Assembly: GCA_001650955.1 (NCBI GenBank)
Contig: LXYP01000027.1
Location: 1 to 64,000, forward strand
DNA length: 64,000 nucleotides
DNA from: Sphingomonadales bacterium EhC05
GTDB taxonomy: Bacteria > Pseudomonadota > Alphaproteobacteria > Sphingomonadales > Sphingomonadaceae
Reading direction: 5' to 3'
Under the pieces are notes generated by a model, which did no database searches, had not been told where the DNA came from, and saw only the letters and a list, made by a program, of their open reading frames with translations. Numbering within the stretch: the first letter of the stretch is position 1; each line of letters opens with the position of its first letter. The position numbers and the translations under genes were made by a program. Below are positions 55,335 to 63,953 of this stretch, in pieces.

Positions 55335-55898
55335 CTAGGCCTTGAGATCCGGGTCAAGAACCAGATCATCGTCCAGTTGCACGCCAAAGCTGTTCAGCAT
55401 CATCGAGACCTGGGTATATTGACCGACGGTCATCACCAGATCCATCTTCTGCTTCTCGCTGAGTTCTGCCAGATCTGCCCAGGTGGCATCGGATATGAAT
55501 GAATCTTTGGTCAATTCATCCGTCGCCCGCAGCATCGCGCTTTCAATTGCAGTCCATCCATCCGCATCCGGACCGAGCTTGATCCGCGCGATTTCTTCAT
55601 CGGTCAGGCCGCAATCTTTGCCGATCCGGACATGCTGCGCCCATTCATAGCCGGATTTCCAGTTATAGCCGGTGCGCAGGATGACCAGCTCGCGTTCGCG
55701 CGGCGGCAATTCATTATGATCGGACAGAATATAGCCGCCCCACCACATGAACGCCTTAAACGCCTTGGGCGCCTTGATCAGCGTGCGGAAGATGTTGAGG
55801 ATGTTGCCGCTGCGAAAGCGGTCACCCAGCATGGCGCGATGGTCCGGCCCAAGCTCCGCTTCAGCGAGCGGCGCAACTCTGGGCCGGTCCAAACGCAT
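55335..55898 (-). CDS. carboxymuconolactone decarboxylase-family protein
   Basis: A 187-residue AhpD-like/CMD protein: LPPRERELVILRTGYNWKSGYEWAQHVRIGKDCGLTDEEIARIKLG, the standard CMD block, then DELTKDSFISDATW and a C-terminal helix. The E-x2-C-x2-C pair of true AhpD is absent (EWAQH), so peroxidase-partner activity is unlikely. Substrate unknown. It lies downstream of the cyclophilin gene on the minus strand. Confidence 0.85.
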   Translation of the reverse strand: MRLDRPRVAPLAEAELGPDHRAMLGDRFRSGNILNIFRTLIKAPKAFKAFMWWGGYILSDHNELPPRERELVILRTGYNWKSGYEWAQHVRIGKDCGLTDEEIARIKLGPDADGWTAIESAMLRATDELTKDSFISDATWADLAELSEKQKMDLVMTVGQYTQVSMMLNSFGVQLDDDLVLDPDLKA

Positions 55899-55907
55899 TG
55901 ATCTGGC

Positions 55908-56357
55908 TTAAGCCAGTGTCACAGATTTGATCGCACCAGGTGTCGCTGGTGGCTCGCCTTTGGGCAGCGCGTCGACCGCGTCCATGCCGCTGGTGACTTC
56001 GCCCCAGACGGTATATTGTCCGTCGAGGAAAGTTGCGTCATCCAGGCAGATGAAAAACTGGCTGTTCGCGCTGTTCGGATCCATCGTCCGCGCCATGGAG
56101 CAGACGCCGCGCACATGCGGTTCTTTTGAAAATTCGGCGGCGATGTCTGGCTTGTCGCTCCCCGACATGCCGGTGCCGGTGGGATCGCCACCCTGGGCCA
56201 TGAAGCCGTCAATGACGCGGTGAAAAACAACACCATCGTAGAATCCGGTCGATGCCAGTTCGGTGATCCGCTCGACATGGCCAGGCGCCAAATCAGCGCG
56301 CAGCTTGATTTCGACATCGCCGGTTTCCAGGTGAAGAGTCATTTTTTCGTGCGCCAT
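55908..56357 (-). CDS. cyclophilin-type peptidylprolyl isomerase
   Basis: A 149-residue cytoplasmic cyclophilin (no signal peptide) starting at MAHEKMTLHLETGDV; AAGGA nine bases upstream supports this start. Catalytic and binding motifs FYDGVVFHRVIDGFMAQGGDPTGTG, NSANSQFFICL and GQYTVWGEV are present. It speeds prolyl cis-trans isomerisation in folding. Upstream it is divergent from mgtE. Confidence 0.95.
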   Translation of the reverse strand: MAHEKMTLHLETGDVEIKLRADLAPGHVERITELASTGFYDGVVFHRVIDGFMAQGGDPTGTGMSGSDKPDIAAEFSKEPHVRGVCSMARTMDPNSANSQFFICLDDATFLDGQYTVWGEVTSGMDAVDALPKGEPPATPGAIKSVTLA

Positions 56358-56514
56358 ATTTCGATATTCCTTGTTCATTTTAGATCGTTGGTGGTCATAT
56401 AGGCAGCTGAAACTGAAAAATCACCCGCTCTGTTTGATAAATGTCACAAAAGATTGCAATGGGCGGGGTACCGAGATTAGACATCTGACCAACTCATATA
56501 GGGGGAGCATCGAA

Positions 56515-57924
56515 ATGACCGGGATGGATGACGCTCTTCCAGACAATGTCGAGCGCGACGAAGTGCTTGACGAAGACAATCGTCTTACCGACGAATTTGT
56601 GCGTTCGGTTTCGGATGCGGTCGAATCAAATGACACGAATCTCGCGCAGGATTTGGTCAATCCTCTCCACAATGCGGATATTGCCGATCTGTTCGAGCTC
56701 GTCGACGAAGATGAGCGCGCGCCTTTGGCAGACGCGCTGGGCGATCTAGTCAGCGCCGACGTGCTCGCGGAAATGAATGATTTTGTCCGCGAAGATCTGA
56801 TCGAGGTGCTCGACGCCGGGCAGATTGCCGATCTGACCGAACAGCTCGATACGGATGATGCCGTTGCGATCATCGAGGATCTTGAAGACGAGGAACAGCG
56901 CGCGGTTCTGGCCGAGCTCGAACCGGAAGACCGGGCGGTCATCGAAAGCGCCCTCACCTATGACGAGGAAACCGCCGGTCGGATCATGCAGCGCGATCTC
57001 GTCGCGGTGCCCGAACATATGAATGTCGGCAACTTGATCGACTATCTGCGCGAACATGACGATCTGACGACTGAATTCTGGGAAATCTACGTCGTCGACG
57101 CCGCGCACAAACCGATTGGCACCTGCCAGCTGAGCTGGATATTGCGCACCCCGCGCAATATTCCGGTAAGCGATGTGATGAAGCGTGAACAGACCCTGAT
57201 CCCCGCGACGATGGATCAGGAAGAAGTCGCGCTGCGCTTCCAGAAATATAATCTGATCTCCGCAGCGGTCACCGATGAGGACGGCCGGCTGATCGGGATG
57301 ATCACCGTTGATGATATCCTCCATATTGTCGAAGATGAAGCCAGCGAAGATGTGCTGTTGCTCTCCGGTGCCGGCGAAGGCGATATTAACGAGCCGATCC
57401 GGGACAGCTATAGAGCGCGGGTCCGCTGGCTGATCGCCAATCTGGCTACGGCACTGGTAGCCAGTTTTGTCATTTCGATTTTCGGCGCCGCGATTGAGCA
57501 GATGGTTGCATTGGCCATATTGATGCCGATTGTCGCGAGCATTGGCGGCAACGCGGGAACCCAGACCATGGCGGTGTCGGTCCGCGCGCTCGCCATGAAC
57601 GAACTGACCCGGTCTAACACCCGAAGAATAATCGGCCGGGAGTTTCGGATCGCCCTGCTCAATGGCGGCACCATCGCTATTCTGGTCGGTATCGGCACCG
57701 GACTGGTCTTTGCCAGCCCGATGCTCGGCGGAGTTATCGCGCTCGCGATGCTGATCAACATTGTCATCGCTGGCTTTGCGGGAATCTTCGTACCGGTGAT
57801 GCTCGACCGGCTCGACCAGGATCCGGCTCTGGCTTCCTCCGTTTTCGTCACCATGATCACCGACACGATGGGCTTCCTGGGCTTTCTGGGACTGGCGGTC
57901 GCGAGCGGATTGGTGAATTTGTAG
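56515..57924 (+). CDS. mgtE: magnesium transporter MgtE
   Basis: A 469-residue MgtE from the ATG after GGGGGAG. An acidic N-domain (to about 150), two CBS domains (about 155-275, MKREQTLIPATMDQEEVALRFQKYNLISAAVTDEDG...) and five membrane spans with the selectivity core LMPIVASIGGNAGTQTMAVSVRALAM. The cytosolic domains gate Mg2+ entry. Full length. Confidence 0.97.
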   Translation: MTGMDDALPDNVERDEVLDEDNRLTDEFVRSVSDAVESNDTNLAQDLVNPLHNADIADLFELVDEDERAPLADALGDLVSADVLAEMNDFVREDLIEVLDAGQIADLTEQLDTDDAVAIIEDLEDEEQRAVLAELEPEDRAVIESALTYDEETAGRIMQRDLVAVPEHMNVGNLIDYLREHDDLTTEFWEIYVVDAAHKPIGTCQLSWILRTPRNIPVSDVMKREQTLIPATMDQEEVALRFQKYNLISAAVTDEDGRLIGMITVDDILHIVEDEASEDVLLLSGAGEGDINEPIRDSYRARVRWLIANLATALVASFVISIFGAAIEQMVALAILMPIVASIGGNAGTQTMAVSVRALAMNELTRSNTRRIIGREFRIALLNGGTIAILVGIGTGLVFASPMLGGVIALAMLINIVIAGFAGIFVPVMLDRLDQDPALASSVFVTMITDTMGFLGFLGLAVASGLVNL

Positions 57925-57935
57925 AGGCCCAGCAC

Positions 57936-58451
57936 GTGATTGAAACCGCCCGCCTGACACTCCGCCGGCATCTGGCCGAAGATTTTGAGGCCTGCCACGC
58001 GATCAGGCAAGAACCGGTGGTCACAAAATATATCAGCGGCGCAACTCCCACCGAAGATGAATCCTGGGTCCGGTTTCTTGGTTTTTTTGGACGTTGGGAC
58101 GTCATGGGATATGGCCTATTTGCCGTGATCGAGAAATCATCCAATCGCTATATCGGTGAAGTAGGATATAGTGATTTCCGGCGGGGACTGGGTCCGGATT
58201 TTGATCCCTTCCATGAAGCCGCATGGATTTTGTCAGGAACCTGCCATGGCAAAGGCTATGGTCTGGAAGCAATGACCGCGGTACAAAAATGGCTGGATGA
58301 AAAATTCACCCCCGACAAGACCGTGTGCATCATCAGCCCGGAAAATATCGCATCGATCCGGCTGGCGGAAAAACTCGGCTTTCGCCCCACCGGGGAATCG
58401 ACCTATAAGCAAGAGCCGGTCAGACTATTTGAACGGCTCAAGCCAACCTGA
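57936..58451 (+). CDS. GNAT N-acetyltransferase
   Basis: A 171-residue RimJ/RimL-like acetyltransferase with a GTG start: IETARLTLRRHLAEDFEACHAI, an acetyl-CoA loop in GTCHGKGYGLEAMTAVQKWL and the end ENIASIRLAEKLGFRPTGES. Such enzymes modify N-termini or small amines. It begins 11 bases after mgtE, so they are likely co-transcribed. Confidence 0.9.
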   Translation: MIETARLTLRRHLAEDFEACHAIRQEPVVTKYISGATPTEDESWVRFLGFFGRWDVMGYGLFAVIEKSSNRYIGEVGYSDFRRGLGPDFDPFHEAAWILSGTCHGKGYGLEAMTAVQKWLDEKFTPDKTVCIISPENIASIRLAEKLGFRPTGESTYKQEPVRLFERLKPT

Positions 58452-58633
58452 CGCGAATATCCCAAGGCGAGTGATGGCCGTCCATTTCAGCGACCCAGCA
58501 GCCGATGCCGCTTAGCCTGCCGAAGATCGCCTGCTCGCAGCGAAAGCCTGGCTGCGCTGCTACCCATGACCACCGGCATGATTGGCTTTCTTGCCGTTCC
58601 GGGCCGCGCGATGCCAGGTAAATTGGCCAGTTG

Positions 58634-59044
58634 TTATGTGTTCGAATAGGCGGCAGTGAAATTGCGAATATCGTGAAAAATCCGTTCGCGCGCGCTATCG
58701 TCAATCATTTCGCAGATCAGGGCGTTATAAGCAGGCAGGTTGCCGATCGCCGCCAGTCTGATCATGTTCAGGAACAAAATCTCGTCCGGAGTCGTCTCCG
58801 GCGAACAGGGGCAGCCGGTTTTGAATGATTCTGGCCAGGCAAATCCAACCGTCTCGACGACAATCAGCAATCTTGTCGCCGCCAGTCGGCTGCCGAGCCG
58901 CTCGGCCAGTCGGCTTCGACAGTCTTGATCGGTCTTATGCGCGACAATCGCCAATCGAAGCGACATGATGATCCGCGCTTCTAGCGCGGGTAACGTCCGG
59001 ATATCCGGCATTGGTATCACCAGCTTCTGTAATATTGCTCCCAT
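58634..59044 (-). CDS. orphan protein under a Fur-like site
   Basis: A 136-residue helical protein starting MGAILQKLVIPMPDIRTL, with AGGAG five bases before the ATG (a start 57 bases upstream would overlap the Fur-like box and is not supported). It contains a GCPCSPETTPDE segment with two close Cys and a final helix around NLPAYNALICEMIDD. I do not recognise its function; it may belong to a sphingomonad DUF family. The Fur-like box 37 bases upstream suggests it is iron-responsive. Confidence 0.7.
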   Translation of the reverse strand: MGAILQKLVIPMPDIRTLPALEARIIMSLRLAIVAHKTDQDCRSRLAERLGSRLAATRLLIVVETVGFAWPESFKTGCPCSPETTPDEILFLNMIRLAAIGNLPAYNALICEMIDDSARERIFHDIRNFTAAYSNT

Positions 59045-59081
59045 ATCGACTCCTGAACATTCTGTGGAAAGCCATATTATG

Positions 59082-59101
59082 ATATTGATAATCATTTGCA
59101 A
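59082..59101 (-). promoter_or_regulatory. Fur-like box before the orphan gene
   Basis: Minus strand TTGCAAATGATTATCAATAT, the same core TGATTATCA as the feoA site and 18 of 20 bases identical. It lies 37 bases before the ATG at 59044. Strong evidence for a shared regulator, most likely Fur. Confidence 0.75.
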
Positions 59102-59202
59102 TAACTAATTTGAACTTTCCTTCATTCGACGGTGAAGCCAAGATTCTGGGCGCGTTCATCGCAACGCTTGACTAAAGTGGCCGGTCGCCACACATATATT
59201 TG

Positions 59203-59616
59203 ATGCCTCTCAATATGACCAAGATCGCCTATCGCAGCGAAAGCCCGGCTACGCTGCGCCAATGGCTGGAATCGCACATTGGAAGCCCGGATACGGGCGG
59301 CGAAGCCAGGCTGACCACGCGATATCTGCCCAAACGCCATGCAGAAATGGTCGGTGGATCGCTTTATTGGATACATACAAAGAAGATCATCGGCCGTTCG
59401 CCGATCATTGGCTTCATGGATAATGGTCAGGGCCGGCAATGGATCCGGCTAGAGCCGAGGCTTATCGCGGTGCAGCCAATACCCCGCCGCGCCCATCAAG
59501 GCTGGCGCTATCTGGAAGAGAAAGACGCGCCCCCTGATCTCGGCGAAGGCGCCGAAGGTGCCGAAGAAATGCCGGCCGAAATGCTCGGTGAACTGGCGAA
59601 TTTGGGGCTGGTCTGA
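59203..59616 (+). CDS. DUF1489 family protein
   Basis: A 137-residue protein beginning MPLNMTKIAYRSESPATLRQWLE, with the DUF1489 core LTTRYLPKRHAEMVGGSLYWIHTKKIIGRSPI and PRLIAVQPIPRRAHQGWRYLE. The family is restricted mainly to alphaproteobacteria and its function is unknown. The ATG at 59203 is preferred over the TTG one codon before. It converges on the GST gene. Confidence 0.88.
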   Translation: MPLNMTKIAYRSESPATLRQWLESHIGSPDTGGEARLTTRYLPKRHAEMVGGSLYWIHTKKIIGRSPIIGFMDNGQGRQWIRLEPRLIAVQPIPRRAHQGWRYLEEKDAPPDLGEGAEGAEEMPAEMLGELANLGLV

Positions 59617-59620
59617 TTGC

Positions 59621-60637
59621 TTAGCTAAGTCCCAACCGACTAAGCCAACCACCCGTCAGATCATCAACCTGCATTTTTGCCTCGTCAGATAATCGCGCAT
59701 GCGCCTGACACAGCGATGCGAGACATTTTGCCTGATAGGGAAATATCGGTTGTGTCCAAAGACGCCCATCAATTTCGCATTCAAAGCTCTCCAATCCCGC
59801 GGCGACAGCCTTGCCATTGGCAATCAGAAATGGAGCATATACCTTTTGAATTTCGCCAAGAATTTCGCGAAGATTCTCAAATTTATCCGCCGCCAGCCAC
59901 GCGCCATCCTTGTGACCCGACAGATCATCGACACGATCGACCCAACCGCGCACCCGCTGTGCGTGCCGGTTGGTCAGCGCGGCCGAAGTCGGCTCGACAG
60001 TGGTGAGCTGGGTCAATTGCCCATATAAAGCAAAATCGCACGACGATGGCCGGCTGCCTAATATAAAACCCTGATTTTGGATGAGCTTATCAAGGATATC
60101 GAGGATTCGAACATAGCTGTCTTCGATGGTTTTCGCGGTGATCTCGTTGGAGCCCACAACATAGAGACGGTCGATTTGCCGCTTGGCAAATTGGGCGGCC
60201 ATGGCGTCCACCTGTTCGTCGGCCATTTGCGGCAGCGCCCAGTGAATCAGCAAGGGCGCAGCATGGTCGGCGTCGGCCTGAAACGCCCAGCGGAAATGAA
60301 ACATGGCCTTGGTCAGCCACTCATCGGCATAATCCTCGATCAGCAGATCGAGAAAACGCAACACCTCATCATCGGGAATCACCGAACGCCCGGCATAATC
60401 CGCTTCCAGCCGTCGAATAATCGGGGTGGAGTCGACCGCGGCCTCGAGCGCGCCATCTTCGCCTTCGAAATAGAAGGTTGGCAACAAGCCGACTTTCGGT
60501 TTCGGATAGCCTTCCGGTGCCGCCATTGCGCCGCCCCAGATGACATTATGGGGGATATGGCGATAGCGCAGCAACGCCAGCATCTTGCGCGTATAGGGCG
60601 AACCCGGGGCGCCGGTTAATTCAAGGCGGCCCGACAT
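59621..60637 (-). CDS. glutathione S-transferase-like protein
   Basis: A 338-residue GST-fold protein from the ATG of MSGRLELTGAPGSPYTRKMLALLRYRHIPHNVIWGG, a thioredoxin-like N-terminal domain with SPYTRK, then a long helical domain with IEDYADEWLTKAMFHFRWAF and SCDFALYGQL. It is longer than a usual GST (about 220), with a C-terminal extension of unknown purpose. It starts 1 base after the nudC stop on the same strand, so the four-gene run to mutY is likely one operon. Confidence 0.82.
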   Translation of the reverse strand: MSGRLELTGAPGSPYTRKMLALLRYRHIPHNVIWGGAMAAPEGYPKPKVGLLPTFYFEGEDGALEAAVDSTPIIRRLEADYAGRSVIPDDEVLRFLDLLIEDYADEWLTKAMFHFRWAFQADADHAAPLLIHWALPQMADEQVDAMAAQFAKRQIDRLYVVGSNEITAKTIEDSYVRILDILDKLIQNQGFILGSRPSSCDFALYGQLTQLTTVEPTSAALTNRHAQRVRGWVDRVDDLSGHKDGAWLAADKFENLREILGEIQKVYAPFLIANGKAVAAGLESFECEIDGRLWTQPIFPYQAKCLASLCQAHARLSDEAKMQVDDLTGGWLSRLGLS

Positions 60638-60638
60638 A

Positions 60639-61532
60639 TCAGCCCTTCCCATCCACCCAATGTTTGAGCAGATTATAGGCAATGGCAAATGGCGGTGGTG
60701 CGACAAATGGCGCGCTTTTGTCGCCAGCCATCGCGGCTTTCACCTCGTCGAGCGAGAACCAGGCCGCCTCTTCGATTTCATCTTCGTCCAATGTCAGGCT
60801 GGGATCGTCGGTGATGCTGGTGCAGGCGATCATCAGCGATGACGGGAACGGCCAGGGCTGGCTGGCGACATAGCGAACGTCGCGCACATGGATCCCGGCT
60901 TCTTCAAATAATTCCCGCTTCACACAGCCTTCGACGCTCTCGCCGGGTTCGAGAAATCCTGCAAGTGCGGAAAAGCTTTTGGGTGGAAAGCGCGGCTGAC
61001 GGCCGAGCAGAACCTTGCCTTCACATTCCGACAGCATGATCGCAACCGGATCGGTACGCGGAAAATGCTCTGCGCCACAGCCTTGCTGTTCACGATCACA
61101 GACCCGGGCCCAGCCGCCTTTGCGGGATTGGGTGGGCTGACCGCATTGCGCGCAAAATCGATGACGCGCGTGCCAGTCGACCAGACTGCGCGCGGTGGCA
61201 TAGATTGCGGCCTGATCGGCAGGCAATGATCCCAGCATTTGCCAGAGCGCCGGATTGGCTGCCGGACCCGCATCACCGGCCCCGTTGAGCTCCGCGAAAA
61301 AGGGCGTTTCATCGTCGATGCCGAGCAACAGCAGGTCATTGTCGGGAGACGCTTCATAGGCCGCGGCCCAGGCGATATCGCCATAATCATCGAAAACCGG
61401 ATTCAAACCATCCAGCTTCAGTAATTTGGCCCGCGGGTTCATCATCGCCGCGCGCAACCTGTCTGGATTTACCCGGACCTGGTCGGCCCGATCCAAGGTG
61501 CCACCCGCAAAGGTGGGAATCACAGCATTCAC
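60639..61532 (-). CDS. nudC: NAD(H)/RNA-decapping Nudix hydrolase NudC
   Basis: A 297-residue NADH pyrophosphatase. Zinc ribbon CAQC...C...C near residues 127-152, the Nudix box GFLEPGESVEGCVKRELFEEAGI-type element (GX5EX7REUXEEXGU), and the NudC-specific SQPWPFPSSLM. It splits NADH to NMNH and AMP and removes NAD caps from RNA. It overlaps the start side of the serine hydrolase gene by 4 bases. Confidence 0.95.
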   Translation of the reverse strand: MNAVIPTFAGGTLDRADQVRVNPDRLRAAMMNPRAKLLKLDGLNPVFDDYGDIAWAAAYEASPDNDLLLLGIDDETPFFAELNGAGDAGPAANPALWQMLGSLPADQAAIYATARSLVDWHARHRFCAQCGQPTQSRKGGWARVCDREQQGCGAEHFPRTDPVAIMLSECEGKVLLGRQPRFPPKSFSALAGFLEPGESVEGCVKRELFEEAGIHVRDVRYVASQPWPFPSSLMIACTSITDDPSLTLDEDEIEEAAWFSLDEVKAAMAGDKSAPFVAPPPFAIAYNLLKHWVDGKG

Positions 61533-62890
61533 GGGCTTGTCTTCCCTTCACCCGCCTGCGGCGCCATGCCGAGCAGATCGGCATAGACATATTTTGGAAA
61601 TTCGGACTGGAAGGGATAGCTGTTAGACGGAATATATTGGGTATAGCCGCCCGCGCGCAGGCCGCGTTCGGTATCGACAAAGGCCGATGTCCCTGCCGCG
61701 CCGCCCCAGCCGAATGTGCCTTTCGGACTGGCTGCGGTGCCCAGACCGGAACGTCCGCCCGCGCCAAAGCCATGGTTGACCACCCAGGTGCCTTTGGTGC
61801 TCGCCCCTTCGGGAAGCAGATTTGACATGCCCAGCTTGGCCGTCTCCGGCTTCATGATCTGGACATCGCCAACCGTGCCAAAACCGACCAGCATTTTGAG
61901 GAATTTGTCATAGTCAGCCGCTGTGCCAACCAGCCCGGTGCTGCCAAAAGCGAAAGCCGGCTTGTCGAGATAGATGCTGGTCGCGCCAGGATCGATCGGG
62001 ATCAGCGATCCAGCAAATGGCGCATAATTGTCCGCCAGATCGCTCGCCCGCTCCGCCGGTACATGGTAGAACATATCTTTCATGCCGAGCGGACCAAACA
62101 TCCGTTCCTGCAGGAACGCATCGAGGGTTTTGCCGGAAATTTTTTCGATCACCGCGCTCAGCACATCATGGCTCAGCGAATAGCTCCACTGGGTGCCAGG
62201 TTGATAGACCAGCGGCATTTCGGCGAGACGTTTGACGAAGGTCATGATATCCGGCGTTGGCGCACCCGCATCAACACCGGGTATCGGATTGCGGCTCACC
62301 CGGCCCGGCGTCAAACCGGCCTCGAGATAGGCTTTTTGAATCGGGCCCTTGGAGACAATCGTATAGCCCAATCCCGCCGTATGGGTCTGCAACTGGCGGA
62401 TGGTGATCGGTTGCTTGGCCGCGACGGTATCTTCCAGCGCGCCTTCGGGATCGACCAGAACCTGCATATCCTTAAATTCCGGGAAAATGTCCGAAACCGG
62501 CTGGTCCAGCGACAGCAGGCCGTCTTCGATCAGCAACATTGTCGCCATGCCGGTCACCGGCTTGGTCTGCGAATACATCCGCCACAATGTGTTCATGCCG
62601 ACCGGCGTTTCTCCACCCAGCTTCAATGTCCCGGCTGAAATCACCTGTGGGTCTGCTTGCCCAAAACCGATGGCCGCCAGCATCCCGGCAACTTTCTTCT
62701 CGGACACATAATCATTGATGATCTTGGTCAGACCCGGAAAATTGGGACCCAGCCCCTGTGCGCCAAGCGCTTGCGCCAATGCGGTGCTTGGCATGACTGC
62801 CAGAGCTGCGCCAACCCCGATCCCGCCGAGCACGGACCGCCGTGAGAAAGCAGGTCCCATTGAATGATTTGCAGATTGTGGGTCAGTCAT
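61529..62890 (-). CDS. Tat-exported serine hydrolase (class C beta-lactamase/esterase-like)
   Basis: A 453-residue protein with a Tat-type signal SRRSVLGGIGVGAALAV and a likely cut after ALAQ at residue 40. SxxK is SQTK (S107, K110); a YSLSHD segment supplies the second tyrosine. The closest families are family VIII esterases and class C-like peptidases; a beta-lactamase role is uncertain. Its ATG overlaps the mutY stop by 8 bases. Confidence 0.88.
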   Translation of the reverse strand: MTDPQSANHSMGPAFSRRSVLGGIGVGAALAVMPSTALAQALGAQGLGPNFPGLTKIINDYVSEKKVAGMLAAIGFGQADPQVISAGTLKLGGETPVGMNTLWRMYSQTKPVTGMATMLLIEDGLLSLDQPVSDIFPEFKDMQVLVDPEGALEDTVAAKQPITIRQLQTHTAGLGYTIVSKGPIQKAYLEAGLTPGRVSRNPIPGVDAGAPTPDIMTFVKRLAEMPLVYQPGTQWSYSLSHDVLSAVIEKISGKTLDAFLQERMFGPLGMKDMFYHVPAERASDLADNYAPFAGSLIPIDPGATSIYLDKPAFAFGSTGLVGTAADYDKFLKMLVGFGTVGDVQIMKPETAKLGMSNLLPEGASTKGTWVVNHGFGAGGRSGLGTAASPKGTFGWGGAAGTSAFVDTERGLRAGGYTQYIPSNSYPFQSEFPKYVYADLLGMAPQAGEGKTSP

Positions 62891-63953
62891 TTCGTTTCTC
62901 CAATTTCCATTTCACCGCCTTGGCAAAAAGGGTCGGTAGTCCGGCATCATCTATTTCAGTCAGCGGCCACCATATATTATCATCTATGTCAGTAACGATT
63001 TTTTCATTCTGATAAACCGCCAAATCCACCTCAAGCGAAAAATGCGTGAAGCTGTGCTGAACGATATTTTCGTGAACCGCCCAATTTCCCGCGAAAGGTG
63101 GATGGGTATCGCCATCAGCTCCGGCAGCCCAATTGTCGTCGGGAAGCGCCCGCATCGACGCCAGCATGCCTTTGGCAGGGCGAATCGACAGCAGTAATTC
63201 CCCATCTTTCTCGATCCAGAAAAACCGGCCTTTGCGAACCGGCTTGGCTTTTTTCGGCGGCTTCACCGGATAGCGCTCGACATCACCGGCGGCCCGTGCC
63301 GCGCAACTGTCTCGCACTGGACAGATAGCACATTTCGGATTTTTCGCAGTACAGATTGTCGCGCCCATATCCATGCAGGCCTGCGCAAAATCGCCCGCAG
63401 CTGAGGCAGGCGTCAAGCCATCCATCGCTTGACGAATTTCTGCCTTACCCGCCGGCAGCGGTATATCGATCGCAAACAGACGGGACACCAGTCGCTCGAT
63501 ATTGGCGTCGACCACCACCGCGCGTTCGCCAAAGGCAATCGCCGCGATCGCCGCCGCCGTATAGGGCCCGATTCCCGGTAGCCTTAACAGTTCAGACTCT
63601 TTCTGAGGAAAGATTCCTTCTAGATTCTCAACTATATGAAGCGCGCATTTATGAAGATTTCTTGCTCTCGAATAATAGCCAAGCCCGGCCCAGGCGGCCA
63701 TGACATCAGCCGCCTCGGCGGCGGCAAGATCGCCGATGGTCGGCCAGCGCCGGGTGAATTTTTCAAAATAGGCGATCACGGCGGCAACGGTTGTTTGCTG
63801 GAGCATCACTTCCGATAGCCAGACATGATAGGGATTCGGGAGATTGCCGCCCGGCGGCACTCTCCACGGCAGTTTTCGCGCGTTATCCACATAATGTGCA
63901 CTGATATCGGAGGTGATTTTACGCGTTTCACCAGTAAAATAGTCGACGGCCAT
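62883..63953 (-). CDS. mutY: adenine DNA glycosylase MutY
   Basis: A 356-residue MutY. The Glu of the VMLQQTTVAAVIAYFEKF segment, the helix-hairpin-helix LPGIGPYTAAAIAAIAFG, catalytic Asp in VVDANIERLVSRLF and the 4Fe-4S loop C-x6-C-x2-C-x5-C (CTAKNPKCAICPVRDSC) are complete. A C-terminal NUDT1-like domain follows for 8-oxoG recognition. It removes A opposite 8-oxoguanine. First gene of the minus-strand run at the window edge. Confidence 0.97.
   Translation of the reverse strand: MAVDYFTGETRKITSDISAHYVDNARKLPWRVPPGGNLPNPYHVWLSEVMLQQTTVAAVIAYFEKFTRRWPTIGDLAAAEAADVMAAWAGLGYYSRARNLHKCALHIVENLEGIFPQKESELLRLPGIGPYTAAAIAAIAFGERAVVVDANIERLVSRLFAIDIPLPAGKAEIRQAMDGLTPASAAGDFAQACMDMGATICTAKNPKCAICPVRDSCAARAAGDVERYPVKPPKKAKPVRKGRFFWIEKDGELLLSIRPAKGMLASMRALPDDNWAAGADGDTHPPFAGNWAVHENIVQHSFTHFSLEVDLAVYQNEKIVTDIDDNIWWPLTEIDDAGLPTLFAKAVKWKLEKRND

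Noticed and set aside
56746-57960. long minus-strand open frame opposite mgtE
   Set aside because: Shadow of mgtE without family features, crossing the mgtE-GNAT junction.
58438-58704. minus-strand frame covering the gap after the GNAT gene
   Set aside because: Overlaps the start-proximal coding of the Fur-site orphan's neighbour region by about 70 bases and has no family support; may be a remnant but cannot be shown.
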